From: Parafrigoribacterium_A soli
GTDB lineage: Bacteria; Actinomycetota; Actinomycetes; Actinomycetales; Microbacteriaceae
Direction of reading: 5' to 3'
NCBI RefSeq assembly: GCF_040227235.1
Contig: NZ_JBELNZ010000001.1
Location: 682,001-746,000 of the forward strand
Length of the DNA: 64,000 nucleotides
Positions 27,511 to 36,368 of this stretch are shown here, in pieces. Within the stretch, counting starts at the first letter, position 1. Every line of letters begins with the position of its first letter. The notes under the pieces were generated by a model. The model was not told the origin of the DNA, did not search any database, and saw only the letters and a list, made by a program, of their open reading frames with translations. A program made the translations under genes and the position numbers.

Positions 27511-28392
27511 GGCGATTGCTCCCCAGTCACCCTTAGAGAGTTCGGCGTCGGCGAGCGCGCGCTCGAATACCTCGATGAGGGCGGGCATGGTGGCGAGCTT
27601 CACGCCGCTGGCCGCCGCGACATCCTCGGCGAGCTTGAGGTCCTTGCGACCGAGCTCGATGTGGAAGCCCGGCGGAAAGTAGCCCTGACGAGCGATCTCG
27701 TTGCCGTAGCCGGTGTAGACGACGCCGCCGAACAGGCTGCTGGTGAGCAGCTCGACGAAGAGCGAGGGATCCACTCCCTGCCGCTCGACCATGGCGATGG
27801 TCTCCCCCAGCGCCTGCATCGCGTGGATGATGTTGTAGTTCACCGAGACCTTGACCGAGTTGGCAACCCCCGGGGTCTCGCCGAAGCGCCAGATCTTCTT
27901 GCCGAGCAAATTCAGGTACGGTTCGACCGCTTCGACGACCTCGCTGCGGCCGGCCGCCAGGATGTGCAGCTGGCCCGCCGCCGCGACGTCCGGCCTGCCG
28001 AGCACCGGTGCCGCGACGTAGCCGGCGCCCGCACTCTCGAAGATGGCCGCGAGCCTGCCGGTGGCATCCGGGCTGACCGACGCCATGTTCACGTGGATGC
28101 GCCCCTCGGCAGAGCGCGCCGCCTCGGCCGTGAGCACGGCCTCGGCCGCGGCATCGTTGGCCAGCATGCTGAACGAAACCTCGGCGGAGAGGGCGTCCTC
28201 CGGGCTCGCGGCGGCGACAGCGCCGCGAGCAACGAGTTCGTCGACCGCGCCGGATGAGCGGTTCCACACGCGCACCTCATGACCGGCGCCGATGAGCCGG
28301 CCGGCGAGGCCGGAGCCCATCGAGCCGACGCCGAGGAACCCGAGCGTGGTGCCGACCTGAAGCGGCCTGCCCTGAGGCTCTCGAAGGGTCAC
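27484..28392 (-). CDS. NAD-binding 2-hydroxyacid dehydrogenase, HIBADH-like
   Basis: A 302-aa beta-hydroxyacid dehydrogenase family protein (3-hydroxyisobutyrate or tartronate-semialdehyde-reductase type). The Rossmann motif is GFLGVGSMGSGLAGRL at about residue 17, and the catalytic Lys is in NSVKVSVNYN. The helical domain ends in LKLAEDVAAASG and the start GTG 28392 overlaps the M24 gene stop by 4 bases (GTGA), so the two are translationally coupled. The open frame extends much further upstream, but there it runs antisense-like in another frame through the M24 gene. Substrate unknown. Confidence 0.85.
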   Translation of the reverse strand: MTLREPQGRPLQVGTTLGFLGVGSMGSGLAGRLIGAGHEVRVWNRSSGAVDELVARGAVAAASPEDALSAEVSFSMLANDAAAEAVLTAEAARSAEGRIHVNMASVSPDATGRLAAIFESAGAGYVAAPVLGRPDVAAAGQLHILAAGRSEVVEAVEPYLNLLGKKIWRFGETPGVANSVKVSVNYNIIHAMQALGETIAMVERQGVDPSLFVELLTSSLFGGVVYTGYGNEIARQGYFPPGFHIELGRKDLKLAEDVAAASGVKLATMPALIEVFERALADAELSKGDWGAIAEVTRRDLL

Positions 28393-29771
28393 GCCTCGCC
28401 CCGACCCCAGGTCGTGTTCAGGTGCGACTGCGAGTCGCGCTGGAGGTTCAGCGGTCCGTCGATGGTGAAGTAGCGCTTGCCCGCGACCATGAGCTCCTCT
28501 GCCGGGAACTTCGTGATGACCTCGCAGCCGGTTGCCGTGACGACGACCTCTTCCTCGATGCGCGCGGCACCCCATCCGTCGGCCGCCGGCCAGTAGGTCT
28601 CGAGCGCGAAGACCATGCCCTCCTGCAGCACCTCGGGGTGGTCGAAGGAGGTGAGCCTGGAGAAGATCGGCTTCTCCCAGATCGACAGGCCGACTCCGTG
28701 ACCGTACTGCAGCGCGAACGCGGCCTCCTCGTCGGCAAAGCCGAACTCCTCGGCCTTCGGCCACACGGCCACGATGTCTGCCGTGGTCGCGCCCGGCTTC
28801 ACGAGGGCGATCGCGCGGTCCATGTACTCGCGGGCCCGCGTGTAGGCATCGCGCTGCGCCGAGCTCGCCGAGCCCACCGCGAAGGTGCGGTAATAGCAGG
28901 TGCGGTAGCCGTTCCAACTGTGCAGGATGTCGAAGAAGGCCGGGTCGCCGGGGCGGATGATGCGGTCGGAGAAGACGTGCGGATGCGGCGAGCAGCGCTC
29001 ACCGGAGATCGCGTTGACGCCCTCGACGTACTCGGAGCCGAGGTCGTACAGCGTCTTCGCCACGAGTCCGACGGCCTCGTTCTCGCGCACGCCGGGGCGC
29101 AGGAACTCGTAGAGGTTCTCGTAGGCGGCGTCGACCATCGAGGCGGCCTGGGTCAGCAACCTGATCTCGTCGCCCGTCTTGATGCGGCGGGCCTCCATGA
29201 AGACCTGCTGGCCGTCGAGCACGGTGATGCCCTCCTGCTGCAGGGCGAACAGGATGGGGAGCTCGATCACGTCGACGCCGAGCGGCTGGTCGGCGACACC
29301 AAACTTCTGCAGCTCCCGCTTGATCTTGCGCGCGAGTTCCTGCGCAATGCCAGCGTCCGGCGGGAAGGCTCCGCGGAGGGTCGAGATGCCCGCGCGCGAT
29401 CCGCTCTCGAGCCTCGGCCGCTTCGCGCCCTCGTGCGGAGCGTTGGGGTCGGCATCCAGTTCGGCGGAAGTGGTGTCGAGCCACGGGTTATAGAGGGAGT
29501 GGTGCTTGGCCGCCGAACCGAAGTCCCACACGATCGGGTCGGTGTTGCGGGTCAACAGGGCGAAGCGAATGAGCTTGTCCATGGCCCAGGTACCGATGTG
29601 GGTCGCGCTCATGTAGCGGATGTTGGAGAAGTCGAAGGCGAGCACGGCGCCCAACTCGGAACGGTCGAGCTCGGCCTTCAGCCGTGCCAGACGCTCGTCG
29701 CGCAGACGCTCGAAATTGACACGCTCCTCCCAGTCGACCGCGTTGGTACCCGTTGTGCCAGTATTCTTCAT
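28389..29771 (-). CDS. M24 (creatinase/aminopeptidase P) family hydrolase
   Basis: A 460-aa pita-bread-fold protein. The N-terminal creatinase-like domain includes FDFSNIRYMSATHIG. The catalytic domain has QYGHGVGLS (His), VFALETYW (Glu) and ARIEEEVVVT (Glu). The metal-Asp pair is incomplete: the first Asp is in AFFDILHSW, but the canonical second Asp is Cys in GYRTCYYRTF. It may thus be a C-N hydrolase in the manner of creatinase or ectoine hydrolase, or a DddP-like lyase, more than a peptidase. It is first in a two-gene operon, divergent from the XRE-cupin regulator. Confidence 0.85.
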   Translation of the reverse strand: MKNTGTTGTNAVDWEERVNFERLRDERLARLKAELDRSELGAVLAFDFSNIRYMSATHIGTWAMDKLIRFALLTRNTDPIVWDFGSAAKHHSLYNPWLDTTSAELDADPNAPHEGAKRPRLESGSRAGISTLRGAFPPDAGIAQELARKIKRELQKFGVADQPLGVDVIELPILFALQQEGITVLDGQQVFMEARRIKTGDEIRLLTQAASMVDAAYENLYEFLRPGVRENEAVGLVAKTLYDLGSEYVEGVNAISGERCSPHPHVFSDRIIRPGDPAFFDILHSWNGYRTCYYRTFAVGSASSAQRDAYTRAREYMDRAIALVKPGATTADIVAVWPKAEEFGFADEEAAFALQYGHGVGLSIWEKPIFSRLTSFDHPEVLQEGMVFALETYWPAADGWGAARIEEEVVVTATGCEVITKFPAEELMVAGKRYFTIDGPLNLQRDSQSHLNTTWGRGEA

Positions 29772-29936
29772 GTGCTTCTCCCGTTGGCGTGCCGACGGCG
29801 TCCATGCCGCGGCGAATGGCGTTCAGTACAGCTTAACGCAGAGACCGCTTAATCTCAGCCGGCAATTCCGATTTCGCCGCCATATCCGGCCTTCTCGGTG
29901 TTACTGTCAACCCCGACTGAAACTTTTGGAGTGAAC

Positions 29937-30632
29937 ATGACCGCGAACAGTGTCGGTGAGCGTTTGCGGGAGGCGAGGACCCAGCGCCGCTTGAGCCTGC
30001 GCAGCCTCGCGCAGTCTCTGGGTGTCTCCGCGAGCCTCATCTCGCAGGTCGAGACCGGCAAGACGCAGCCCTCCGTGTCGACGCTGTACGCCATGGCCAA
30101 CCACCTCGGGCTCTCGCTCGACGAGCTGCTCGGCGGCACGGCCGGCGGACCTCGCGCCGCGGCCCAGCCGAATCGCCCCGAACCGGCCGTGCCCAATGTG
30201 CAGCGCGCATCCGACAACGCCGTACTCGAAATGGAGAACGGCGTGCGCTGGGAGCACCTCGCCTCGCAGCCGGGTGGTCCGGCCGACTCGATCCTCGTGA
30301 CCTACCAGCCGGGCGCCTCGAGCTCGGTCGAGGGCAAGCTCATGCGCCATACCGGCATCGAGTACGCCTACATCCTCGAGGGCAACCTCACGCTGCAGCT
30401 AGAGTTCGAGACTCACGTGCTCGGGCCGGGAGACTCGCTCCAGTTCGATTCCATCCGCCCGCACCTGTTCACCAACAACGGAACGTCCGTGGCCAGGGGC
30501 GTGTGGTTTGTCATCGGACGACGTCAGACGAACGATGGCCTCCCGGATGCACCCGGGGCAGCCGTGCCAGACGCCTCACAGCTCGGATCGGCGGTCGACG
30601 TGCTGCGCGTCATGGACGACTTTCACGCCTAG
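29937..30632 (+). CDS. XRE-family regulator with C-terminal cupin
   Basis: A 231-aa regulator. The lambda-repressor-type HTH is at residues 6-62 (VGERLREARTQRRLSLRSLAQ, ASLISQVETGKTQPSVSTLYA) and a cupin_2 sensor at about 140-215 (HTGIEYAYILEGNLTLQLEF, GDSLQFDSIRPHLFTN). HTH-cupin proteins such as PuuR and SinR-like types often control catabolism of amines or small polar compounds. It is divergent from the M24-HIBADH operon and probably regulates it. Start ATG 29937 (GTG 29931 in frame is possible). Confidence 0.9.
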   Translation: MTANSVGERLREARTQRRLSLRSLAQSLGVSASLISQVETGKTQPSVSTLYAMANHLGLSLDELLGGTAGGPRAAAQPNRPEPAVPNVQRASDNAVLEMENGVRWEHLASQPGGPADSILVTYQPGASSSVEGKLMRHTGIEYAYILEGNLTLQLEFETHVLGPGDSLQFDSIRPHLFTNNGTSVARGVWFVIGRRQTNDGLPDAPGAAVPDASQLGSAVDVLRVMDDFHA

Positions 30633-30643
30633 ACCACCCTGGC

Positions 30644-30660
30644 GCCTCACGGCATGAGGC
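30644..30660. terminator. Small hairpin between convergent genes
   Basis: GCCTCA/TGAGGC stem with a 5-nt loop between the XRE-cupin and alcohol-dehydrogenase stops. It is short, with no T tract. Confidence 0.35.
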
Positions 30661-30661
30661 C

Positions 30662-31726
30662 TCACACCCTGGCGTGGTCGGCGGGCCTGCGCTCGGCGAT
30701 CCACGGGTCGACAAGGGTTTTGATCTGACCCGAGGCACCCTGGGTCAGCGGGATCAGCCCCTCCTCAGCGACGAGGTCGAGCGGCAGCACCTCGTGCGCG
30801 ATGTCCGACCAGTCGGGTCGAGTACCAAGCAACCGCACCGCCTCCGGCATGTCGGTCTTGAACACGTGCGCCACCGTGCCGATGATCGTGTACTCGTTGA
30901 GGGTCCAGGATCCGAGCGGCAGTGCCGGTTCGCCGCGCTGGATGCCGACGGGAACGATGGTCGAGCCCTGCTCTGCGACCTCGAGAACGGAGGCGAGTCC
31001 CGGGGCCGATCCGCTGACCTCGAAGAAGACGTCCGGATCCATGCCCAGCTCCGTGAGGCGTTCGCGCAGCGTCGCGCTTCCCGCCTTCAGGGTCGCGAAG
31101 GCGCCAAGGGATTCCGCGAGCGCGAGCCGCTCCTCGTTCAGGTCGACGACGAGCACGCGCGCGCCGACGGCAGCGGCCGCCACGGTGATGAAGACGCCGA
31201 TGCCGCCCACTCCGACGATGACTGCATCCTGGCCGGCGCGCAGCCCGCTGCGACGCACCGCGTGCACCGCGATCGACATCGGCTGGCTGAGCCCCAGGGT
31301 ATCGAGCGAGAGGCCGGTGTCAGAGACATCGAGAAGGATGTTCGCGGGCGCGACGACGTAGCCGGCCAGACCGCCGTCGTGCTGCAGCCCGAGCGTGGAG
31401 TACTGGCGGCACAGGTTGGTGCGGCCCTCGAGGCATGGCTTGCACTCTCCGCAGGAGACTCCCGCGCCGCACACCACCGTGGCACCGACGGGCAGCGAGG
31501 TAACCCCGTCGCCGAGGGCTTCCACGGTTCCCGCGAATTCGTGTCCGAGCGTGACGGGCATGACGGTGAGCACGGGTCCGCGACTGTACTCCGTCGCGTC
31601 ACTGCCGCAGACGCCGCAGACCGCGACCCGCACGAGCACCTCGCCCGGCCCGGGAACCGGAATCTCGAGCTCCTCGACCCGCAGGTCGTTCACGGCATGG
31701 AGCACCGCCGCGCGCATCGTGCTCAT
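30662..31726 (-). CDS. Zinc-dependent medium-chain alcohol dehydrogenase
   Basis: A 354-aa MDR-family dehydrogenase. Catalytic zinc ligands are in VCGVCGSD and GHEFAG, the structural zinc loop has four Cys (CGECKPCLEGRTNLC), and the NAD-binding fold has GVGGIGVFIT with a following acidic VVDLNEER. It resembles (R,R)-butanediol/sorbitol dehydrogenases. Together with the E1/E2 pair this would suit acetoin/butanediol use, but that is inference. Its start overlaps the Dabb gene stop by 4 bases. Confidence 0.88.
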   Translation of the reverse strand: MSTMRAAVLHAVNDLRVEELEIPVPGPGEVLVRVAVCGVCGSDATEYSRGPVLTVMPVTLGHEFAGTVEALGDGVTSLPVGATVVCGAGVSCGECKPCLEGRTNLCRQYSTLGLQHDGGLAGYVVAPANILLDVSDTGLSLDTLGLSQPMSIAVHAVRRSGLRAGQDAVIVGVGGIGVFITVAAAAVGARVLVVDLNEERLALAESLGAFATLKAGSATLRERLTELGMDPDVFFEVSGSAPGLASVLEVAEQGSTIVPVGIQRGEPALPLGSWTLNEYTIIGTVAHVFKTDMPEAVRLLGTRPDWSDIAHEVLPLDLVAEEGLIPLTQGASGQIKTLVDPWIAERRPADHARV

Positions 31727-32034
31727 GACAGGGTTCCCGCGTCGAGCGGCAGCTGTGCTGCGGAGCGCTCGGCGATCATGCCGCCCAGGTGCTTGTCGTA
31801 GACGGCCTTGTGCAGGGGCGAGTCGAGGTAGGTCTCGAGGTCCGCCTCGTTGTCTACTATTGCGGCAACCGCGTAGTCGGCACCGCCCGGGCGCACGTGA
31901 AGGTTGTCGCCACAGACGTAGGAGCGCAGTACGGGGATGCCCGCAGCCATCTCCGTCAGGGCCTCGGTGAGGGAGCCGATGGCCTCCGGCGTGACATCGT
32001 CGCGCCAGGTGAACATTGCGAGGTGGAGGATCAT
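31723..32034 (-). CDS. Dabb (stress-responsive A/B barrel) domain protein
   Basis: A 103-aa ferredoxin-like dimeric barrel: MILHLAMFTWRDDVTPEAI, the central LRSYVCGDNLHVRPGGADYAVAA and a C-terminal HLGGMIAERSAAQL. Dabb proteins are small, often catabolic-cluster enzymes or isomerase-like accessories. It is coupled to the alcohol dehydrogenase and divergent from the ketopantoate-reductase-like gene. A 5-bp-arm palindrome, GATGT/ACATC (32112-32123), lies in the shared promoter. Confidence 0.82.
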   Translation of the reverse strand: MILHLAMFTWRDDVTPEAIGSLTEALTEMAAGIPVLRSYVCGDNLHVRPGGADYAVAAIVDNEADLETYLDSPLHKAVYDKHLGGMIAERSAAQLPLDAGTLS

Positions 32035-32164
32035 TGGCTTCTGCTTTCGTCTGTTCAGTGCAGATTTACGATCTTCGCACCGGAGGTCCGAATTCGCGCA
32101 ACATGCACCACGATGTGTACATCTCTACTGTAACCTGATGACAGCCTCGCCGAAAGGAGCCGAG

Positions 32165-33193
32165 ATGACCCAGTCGCGGATAGCCGTGCTCGGAGCCGGT
32201 GCAAACGGAGCGTCGATCGGCGCAGATCTGACCCAGGCCGGACTCGACGTCGTGCTCATCGAGCAGTGGCCGCAGCACGTCGAGCGGATGCGCGCCGAGG
32301 GACTGCGCATCCTCTCCCCCGATGGCGAACTGCACGTGAAGCCGCGCGTGATGCACCTGTGCGAGGTGGCCACGCTGCGCGAGAAGTTCGACCTCGTGCT
32401 CATGCTCGTCAAGGCATACGACTCCCCCTGGGCGGCACGCCTGATCGCGCCGTACCTCGCCGAGGACGGACTACTCGCGGGACTGCAGAACGGCATGACC
32501 GTCGGGGCGATCACGGATGCCGTGGGCGCCGCCCGCACGATGGGCACCGTCATCGAGGTTTCGTCCACCATGACCGACCCCGGGGTCGTGCACCGGCACA
32601 CCGACGTCGCGCAGTCCTGGTTCGCAGTAGGTGCTCCACAGGGAGGGCCGACGGATCGCGTCGAGGAGGTCGCCACGGTGCTGCGCCACTCCGGCCGGGT
32701 GCAGCTCGCCGACGACATCATCGCGACCAAGTGGATGAAGCTCATCAGCAACAGCACTCTGCTCGTGACCTCGGCGATCCTCGGCCTTCCGATGCTCGAC
32801 GCGCTCCACGTGCCGGGCATGCGCGAGGTGATGCTCAAGGCCGGCCAGGAGGCTCTCGACGTCGGGCGCGCCCTCGGGCATCCGGTTCTGCCGATCTTTG
32901 GGCTCACCCAGGACGAGGTCGCCGACCCCGAGAAGGTCGTGGAGATCATGCTCGACAAGCTCTTCGCCGGCTTCGTGAAGCCTGGGGCCACCACAACGGT
33001 GCTGCAGGACTGGCGGAAGTCCAGGCACAGCGAGGTCGACGATCTCAACGGCCACGTCGCCGCCGAGGGCACGAGGCTCGGCATCGCGACGCCGATGAAC
33101 TCGGCCGTCGTCGAGATCGCGCACCGCATCGAGCGCGGAGAGCTCGCGCCCGACCCGGCGCACTTCGCCATGATGGCGGCCGTCGCGCACTGA
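32165..33193 (+). CDS. Ketopantoate reductase (ApbA/PanE)-family dehydrogenase
   Basis: A 342-aa NAD(P)-dependent 2-oxo-acid reductase type. The Rossmann loop is VLGAGANGASIGADL, the central LLAGLQNGMTV replaces the usual LQNG motif region, and the catalytic Lys is in ATKWMKLISNS; the C-terminal helical domain ends with TPMNSAVVEIAH. Because it is in a catabolic cluster and longer than PanE, it is unlikely to serve pantothenate synthesis. The start at 32165 has GAAAGGAG 5 nt upstream; an in-frame ATG at 32138 is less likely. Confidence 0.85.
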   Translation: MTQSRIAVLGAGANGASIGADLTQAGLDVVLIEQWPQHVERMRAEGLRILSPDGELHVKPRVMHLCEVATLREKFDLVLMLVKAYDSPWAARLIAPYLAEDGLLAGLQNGMTVGAITDAVGAARTMGTVIEVSSTMTDPGVVHRHTDVAQSWFAVGAPQGGPTDRVEEVATVLRHSGRVQLADDIIATKWMKLISNSTLLVTSAILGLPMLDALHVPGMREVMLKAGQEALDVGRALGHPVLPIFGLTQDEVADPEKVVEIMLDKLFAGFVKPGATTTVLQDWRKSRHSEVDDLNGHVAAEGTRLGIATPMNSAVVEIAHRIERGELAPDPAHFAMMAAVAH

Positions 33194-33230
33194 GGCGCGA
33201 CTGCTCGCACTCCGTCAGCACGCCAACGAG

Positions 33231-33263
33231 CTGCCGCTGCGCCTCTGGCCGACGCAGCGGCAG
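33231..33263. terminator. Bidirectional terminator hairpin
   Basis: A perfect 11-bp stem, CTGCCGCTGCG and its complement, with an 11-nt loop between the convergent ketopantoate-reductase-like and amidohydrolase genes. Confidence 0.65.
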
Positions 33264-33281
33264 TCGCCGCCCAACCGCTAC

Positions 33282-34703
33282 TTACTTGGTGTACTGGTAC
33301 GGGTTGGTAAGGATCTCCTTCTCGGGGATCTCGGGGTTCATGCCCGAGCGCCAGGTGTCGTCACCGAGCGACTGCTGCAGGAACGCGACGGTGTTCTCGA
33401 GTTGCTTCCTGACGCCCGGGAGGTTACCGGAGACGAGCTTGCCGTTCGACTTCAGGATCTCGCCGCCGACCATCACCGTGTGAACGTCTCCGCGGCCCGC
33501 CTGGTAGACGACGTGGCCGTAGGGGTTCAGGATCGGGGTCATCGTGGGCGAGTCCTCGTTCTTGATGAGCACGATGTCCGCCAGCTTGCCCTTTTCGAGG
33601 CTGCCGACCTGGTCGAACTTGCCGAGGGCCTTGGCTCCGCCGCGGGTCGCCCAGTCGACGACCTCCTCCACGCGCAGCGCGACGTGGGTCACAGTGTCGC
33701 CCGTCTCGTGTGCGTGCGTGTGCTCCCAGGAGCGATCGGCGCCGATTGTCGCGCGCATGGCCGAGAACATGTCCGCGCTCTGCCACACGCTTGTGTCCAT
33801 CGACAGCGAGGCCTGGATGCCGTGCTTGCGCAGCACGTGCGACGGCGGGTAGCCCTGCCCACAGGTCTGCTCGCTCTCGGTGGCGAGCGAAACGGTTCCG
33901 CCGGTCGCCGCGATCATCTGGTAGGACTCATCGCTCAGGGTGGCCGCGTGCACGTAGACGTAACCGGGCAGCATGACCTTGTTCTCGTACATGTTGCGGA
34001 TGCCGTCGTCGTTGGTCGCGCCCCACACGCCCGCGTGGGTCGTGACGTTGACACCGAGGTCGCGGGCGAAGGCGAAGGCGGGTGCCTCCGGGAAGCTCGG
34101 GTCACCCGGCACGTCGAACGCGACCTGGGCGCCGAACAGCTTCGAATCGTCGCGAGCCCGCTCGATGACCCGGCGCACGGCGGGATCCTGCGACCACTCC
34201 CAGGGAGCGCCAGCGAGGTTGCCGTAGGCGAGTACGAAGCGGCCCGGCGACGTGGCGAGCGCCTCGTAGGCGGCCTCACCGTGCTCGGGGGTGCGCAGGC
34301 CGTGGGACCAGTCGACACTCGTGGTCACACCGGACTCGACCGCGTCGAGCGCCGAGATCGCATTGCCTGCTGCGACATCCTCGGGGCGGAACTTCATGCC
34401 GTGCTCGAGGTAGTACCAGACGAAGTATTGGGTGAGGGTCCAGTCGGCCCCGTACCCGCGCATCGCCGACTGCCACATGTGCCTGTGGGTGTCGATCATC
34501 CCCGGCATGAGGATGCCGTTTTCGGCGTCGATCTCGAAGGTGCCGTCCGGCACCGCGAGGGATTCGCCCACCTCGGCGATCTTCCCGTCGATCACGAGAA
34601 CATCGCCCCGCGGAATGACGGTGTGGGAGTCGTCCATAGTGAGAACAATTCCGTTGCGGAATACGACTGGCTGTCCGGCCTCGGGCATACCGTTACTTGA
34701 CAT
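33282..34703 (-). CDS. Amidohydrolase family protein (TrzA/AtzB-like)
   Basis: A 473-aa TIM-barrel metal hydrolase of subtype III. Metal ligands are HRH in MIDTHRHMWQS, His in VTTHAGVWG, His in VYVHAATLSD and Asp in LSMDTSVW. The N- and C-terminal beta sandwich is as in cytosine deaminase/chlorohydrolases (GRGDVHTVMVGGEIL). Such enzymes deaminate or dechlorinate N-heterocycles; the actual substrate is unknown. GGAGGATG precedes ATG 34703. It is divergent from the SDR gene across 179 bases. Confidence 0.88.
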   Translation of the reverse strand: MSSNGMPEAGQPVVFRNGIVLTMDDSHTVIPRGDVLVIDGKIAEVGESLAVPDGTFEIDAENGILMPGMIDTHRHMWQSAMRGYGADWTLTQYFVWYYLEHGMKFRPEDVAAGNAISALDAVESGVTTSVDWSHGLRTPEHGEAAYEALATSPGRFVLAYGNLAGAPWEWSQDPAVRRVIERARDDSKLFGAQVAFDVPGDPSFPEAPAFAFARDLGVNVTTHAGVWGATNDDGIRNMYENKVMLPGYVYVHAATLSDESYQMIAATGGTVSLATESEQTCGQGYPPSHVLRKHGIQASLSMDTSVWQSADMFSAMRATIGADRSWEHTHAHETGDTVTHVALRVEEVVDWATRGGAKALGKFDQVGSLEKGKLADIVLIKNEDSPTMTPILNPYGHVVYQAGRGDVHTVMVGGEILKSNGKLVSGNLPGVRKQLENTVAFLQQSLGDDTWRSGMNPEIPEKEILTNPYQYTK

Positions 34704-34882
34704 ACGCGTTCATCCTCCTCGATAAGCGCCCGGCGAGCTCCTTCGCACGCCGTAACCAGACCGGGGACGCAGGGTAACGCGTGCAGTCTTGACAATCCCA
34801 GACCAGTCAGCTTGACTCAGATTTAAGCATGACTGAACACAGATGTCCAGTGTCGCTGCTAGCCAGCACCGGAGAGGAACCC

Positions 34883-35590
34883 ATGAGTGGCAAGACCATC
34901 GTCGTTGTAGGCGGCACGTCCGGAATCGGACTGGAGATCGTCAAAGACATCGTTGCGCACGGCGATCGCGTCGTCATGACCGGTCGCGACCAGCAGCGCA
35001 CGGAAGAGATTGCGGCATCCGTCGACGGAGATGTCACGGCGGTTGCGCTCGACATCTCGGAGCCCGACAGCATCGCGGGCCAGCTCGCCAGTGTAGGTCC
35101 GGTGAACGGACTCGTGCTCGCCGCCATCGAGCGCGACGCGAACACGGCGCGCGAGTACGACATTGCCAGGGCGATACGCCTCGTCACGCTCAAGCTCGTC
35201 GGCTACACGGAGGTTGTGCACACGTTGCTCGACCGGCTCGAGCCGAGCGTCGAGACCGGAATCGTGCTCTTCGGCGGCCGCGCGAAGGATGCCCCGTACC
35301 CGGGCTCCACCACGGTCTCGACCATCAACGGCGGCGTCGCGGGCCTCGTGAACACGCTCGCACTCGAGCTCGCTCCCATCCGGGTGAACGCCATCCACCC
35401 CGGCATCATCGGCGACAGCCCCTTCTGGGCCGACAAGCCCGCCGGCGTGCTCGAGGGTTACGAGTCTCGCACACCGGGTGGCAAGCTCGCCACGATGGTG
35501 GATGTCGTGGAGGCCACGTCCTTCCTGCTCCACAACCGCGGCGTCTCGGCCGTCAACCTCTACGTCGATCGCGGCTGGCGCATCTCCTAG
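34883..35590 (+). CDS. SDR-family protein lacking the YxxxK catalytic pair
   Basis: A 235-aa short-chain dehydrogenase/reductase fold. The cofactor loop is VVGGTSGIGLEI (GxxxGxG), and VRVNAIHPGIIGDSP-like and NLYVDRGW segments are in their usual places. At the position of YxxxK the sequence is VSTIN in TTVSTINGGVAGL, so both Tyr and Lys are missing. It may bind a nucleotide without classical redox chemistry, or use other residues. Start ATG 34883 has GGAGAGGAA upstream; the in-frame ATG 34829 is rejected. Confidence 0.85.
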   Translation: MSGKTIVVVGGTSGIGLEIVKDIVAHGDRVVMTGRDQQRTEEIAASVDGDVTAVALDISEPDSIAGQLASVGPVNGLVLAAIERDANTAREYDIARAIRLVTLKLVGYTEVVHTLLDRLEPSVETGIVLFGGRAKDAPYPGSTTVSTINGGVAGLVNTLALELAPIRVNAIHPGIIGDSPFWADKPAGVLEGYESRTPGGKLATMVDVVEATSFLLHNRGVSAVNLYVDRGWRIS

Positions 35591-35700
35591 CTCGCCGGTC
35601 GCGCAGTCCGGTCAACACTCTCACCTTCGGCAGCCCTAAAATCGAGCGTGGCTCGACCGCGCCGGCTTTACCCCGACGAGTGCCTTTGAGGCTGGTCGCG

Positions 35701-35727
35701 CCAACTGTTTTTGTCTACAGTTGGAGA
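35701..35727 (+). promoter_or_regulatory. TetR operator box upstream of its own gene
   Basis: TCTACAGTTGGAGA (35714-35727) is a near-palindrome differing by one base from TCTACAGTTGTAGA at 42493-42506, upstream of the LIV/RidA operon. It overlaps a second inverted repeat, CCAACTGT/ACAGTTGG (35701-35724). It lies about 42 bases before the TetR start. Confidence 0.65.
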
Positions 35728-35768
35728 AATGTTGATCACTGCGACGCCGACCCGATGGCAAGGCGCAC

Positions 35769-36365
35769 TTGTCTAGGCAGGCGAACCACGATCAGCGGCG
35801 CATCCAGATCATCGAGGCCACCTGGCGCATCATCGCGCGCGGCGGATTCGCGGCCGCCACGATGCGCGAGATCGCGGCCGAAGCGGGCTTCGCAAACGGC
35901 GGCCTCAAGCACTACTTCACGAACAAAGACGAGCTTCTCGCCGCCGCCTTCCAACGGACCTTCTACCGCATCAATGAGCGCGCGGCCCTGACCGTCGGCG
36001 AGCGCAAGGGACTCGCGGCGATCCGCTGCCTCTGCCTCGAGATGCTCCCCCTCGACGAGGAGAGGACGGTGGAGTCGCGGGTGACCGTCGCCTTCTGGGA
36101 TCGCACCTCTGTCAACAAGCAACTCATGAAGATTCACGCCGATTCTTCCGCGATCTGGCGACACTGGATGCAGCAGCACCTCGACCTCGCGCGCGCCGAT
36201 TCTCAACTTCCCGCAGACCTCAGCAACGACCAGATCATCGATCAGATCCTCTGCGTGACCGCGGGGCTCAAGGTCATCACGCTGCCCGACCCTAAAACGG
36301 CCTACGTGGTCGACCAGGTTGCGGTGCTCGACGGGCTGCTCGCCCGGGTCGCGCTGAAGGCCTAG
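35769..36365 (+). CDS. TetR/AcrR family transcriptional regulator
   Basis: A 198-aa regulator: the HTH at about 9-55 (QRRIQIIEATWRIIARGGFAAATMREIAAEAGF, GGLKHYFTNKDELLAAAF) with a helical ligand/dimer domain behind it. The start is TTG 35769, weak but the only one in frame that keeps the whole HTH; AAGG lies 5 nt upstream. It is convergent with the last RidA gene (3-base gap). The same operator box is found before its gene and before the LIV/RidA operon, so it very likely regulates that operon and itself. Confidence 0.87.
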   Translation: MSRQANHDQRRIQIIEATWRIIARGGFAAATMREIAAEAGFANGGLKHYFTNKDELLAAAFQRTFYRINERAALTVGERKGLAAIRCLCLEMLPLDEERTVESRVTVAFWDRTSVNKQLMKIHADSSAIWRHWMQQHLDLARADSQLPADLSNDQIIDQILCVTAGLKVITLPDPKTAYVVDQVAVLDGLLARVALKA

Positions 36366-36368
36366 CGA

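Noticed and set aside
28389..29771. DMSP lyase DddP
   Set aside because: Only fold-level similarity; the DddP metal-Asp set is not seen and the context is not DMSP-related.
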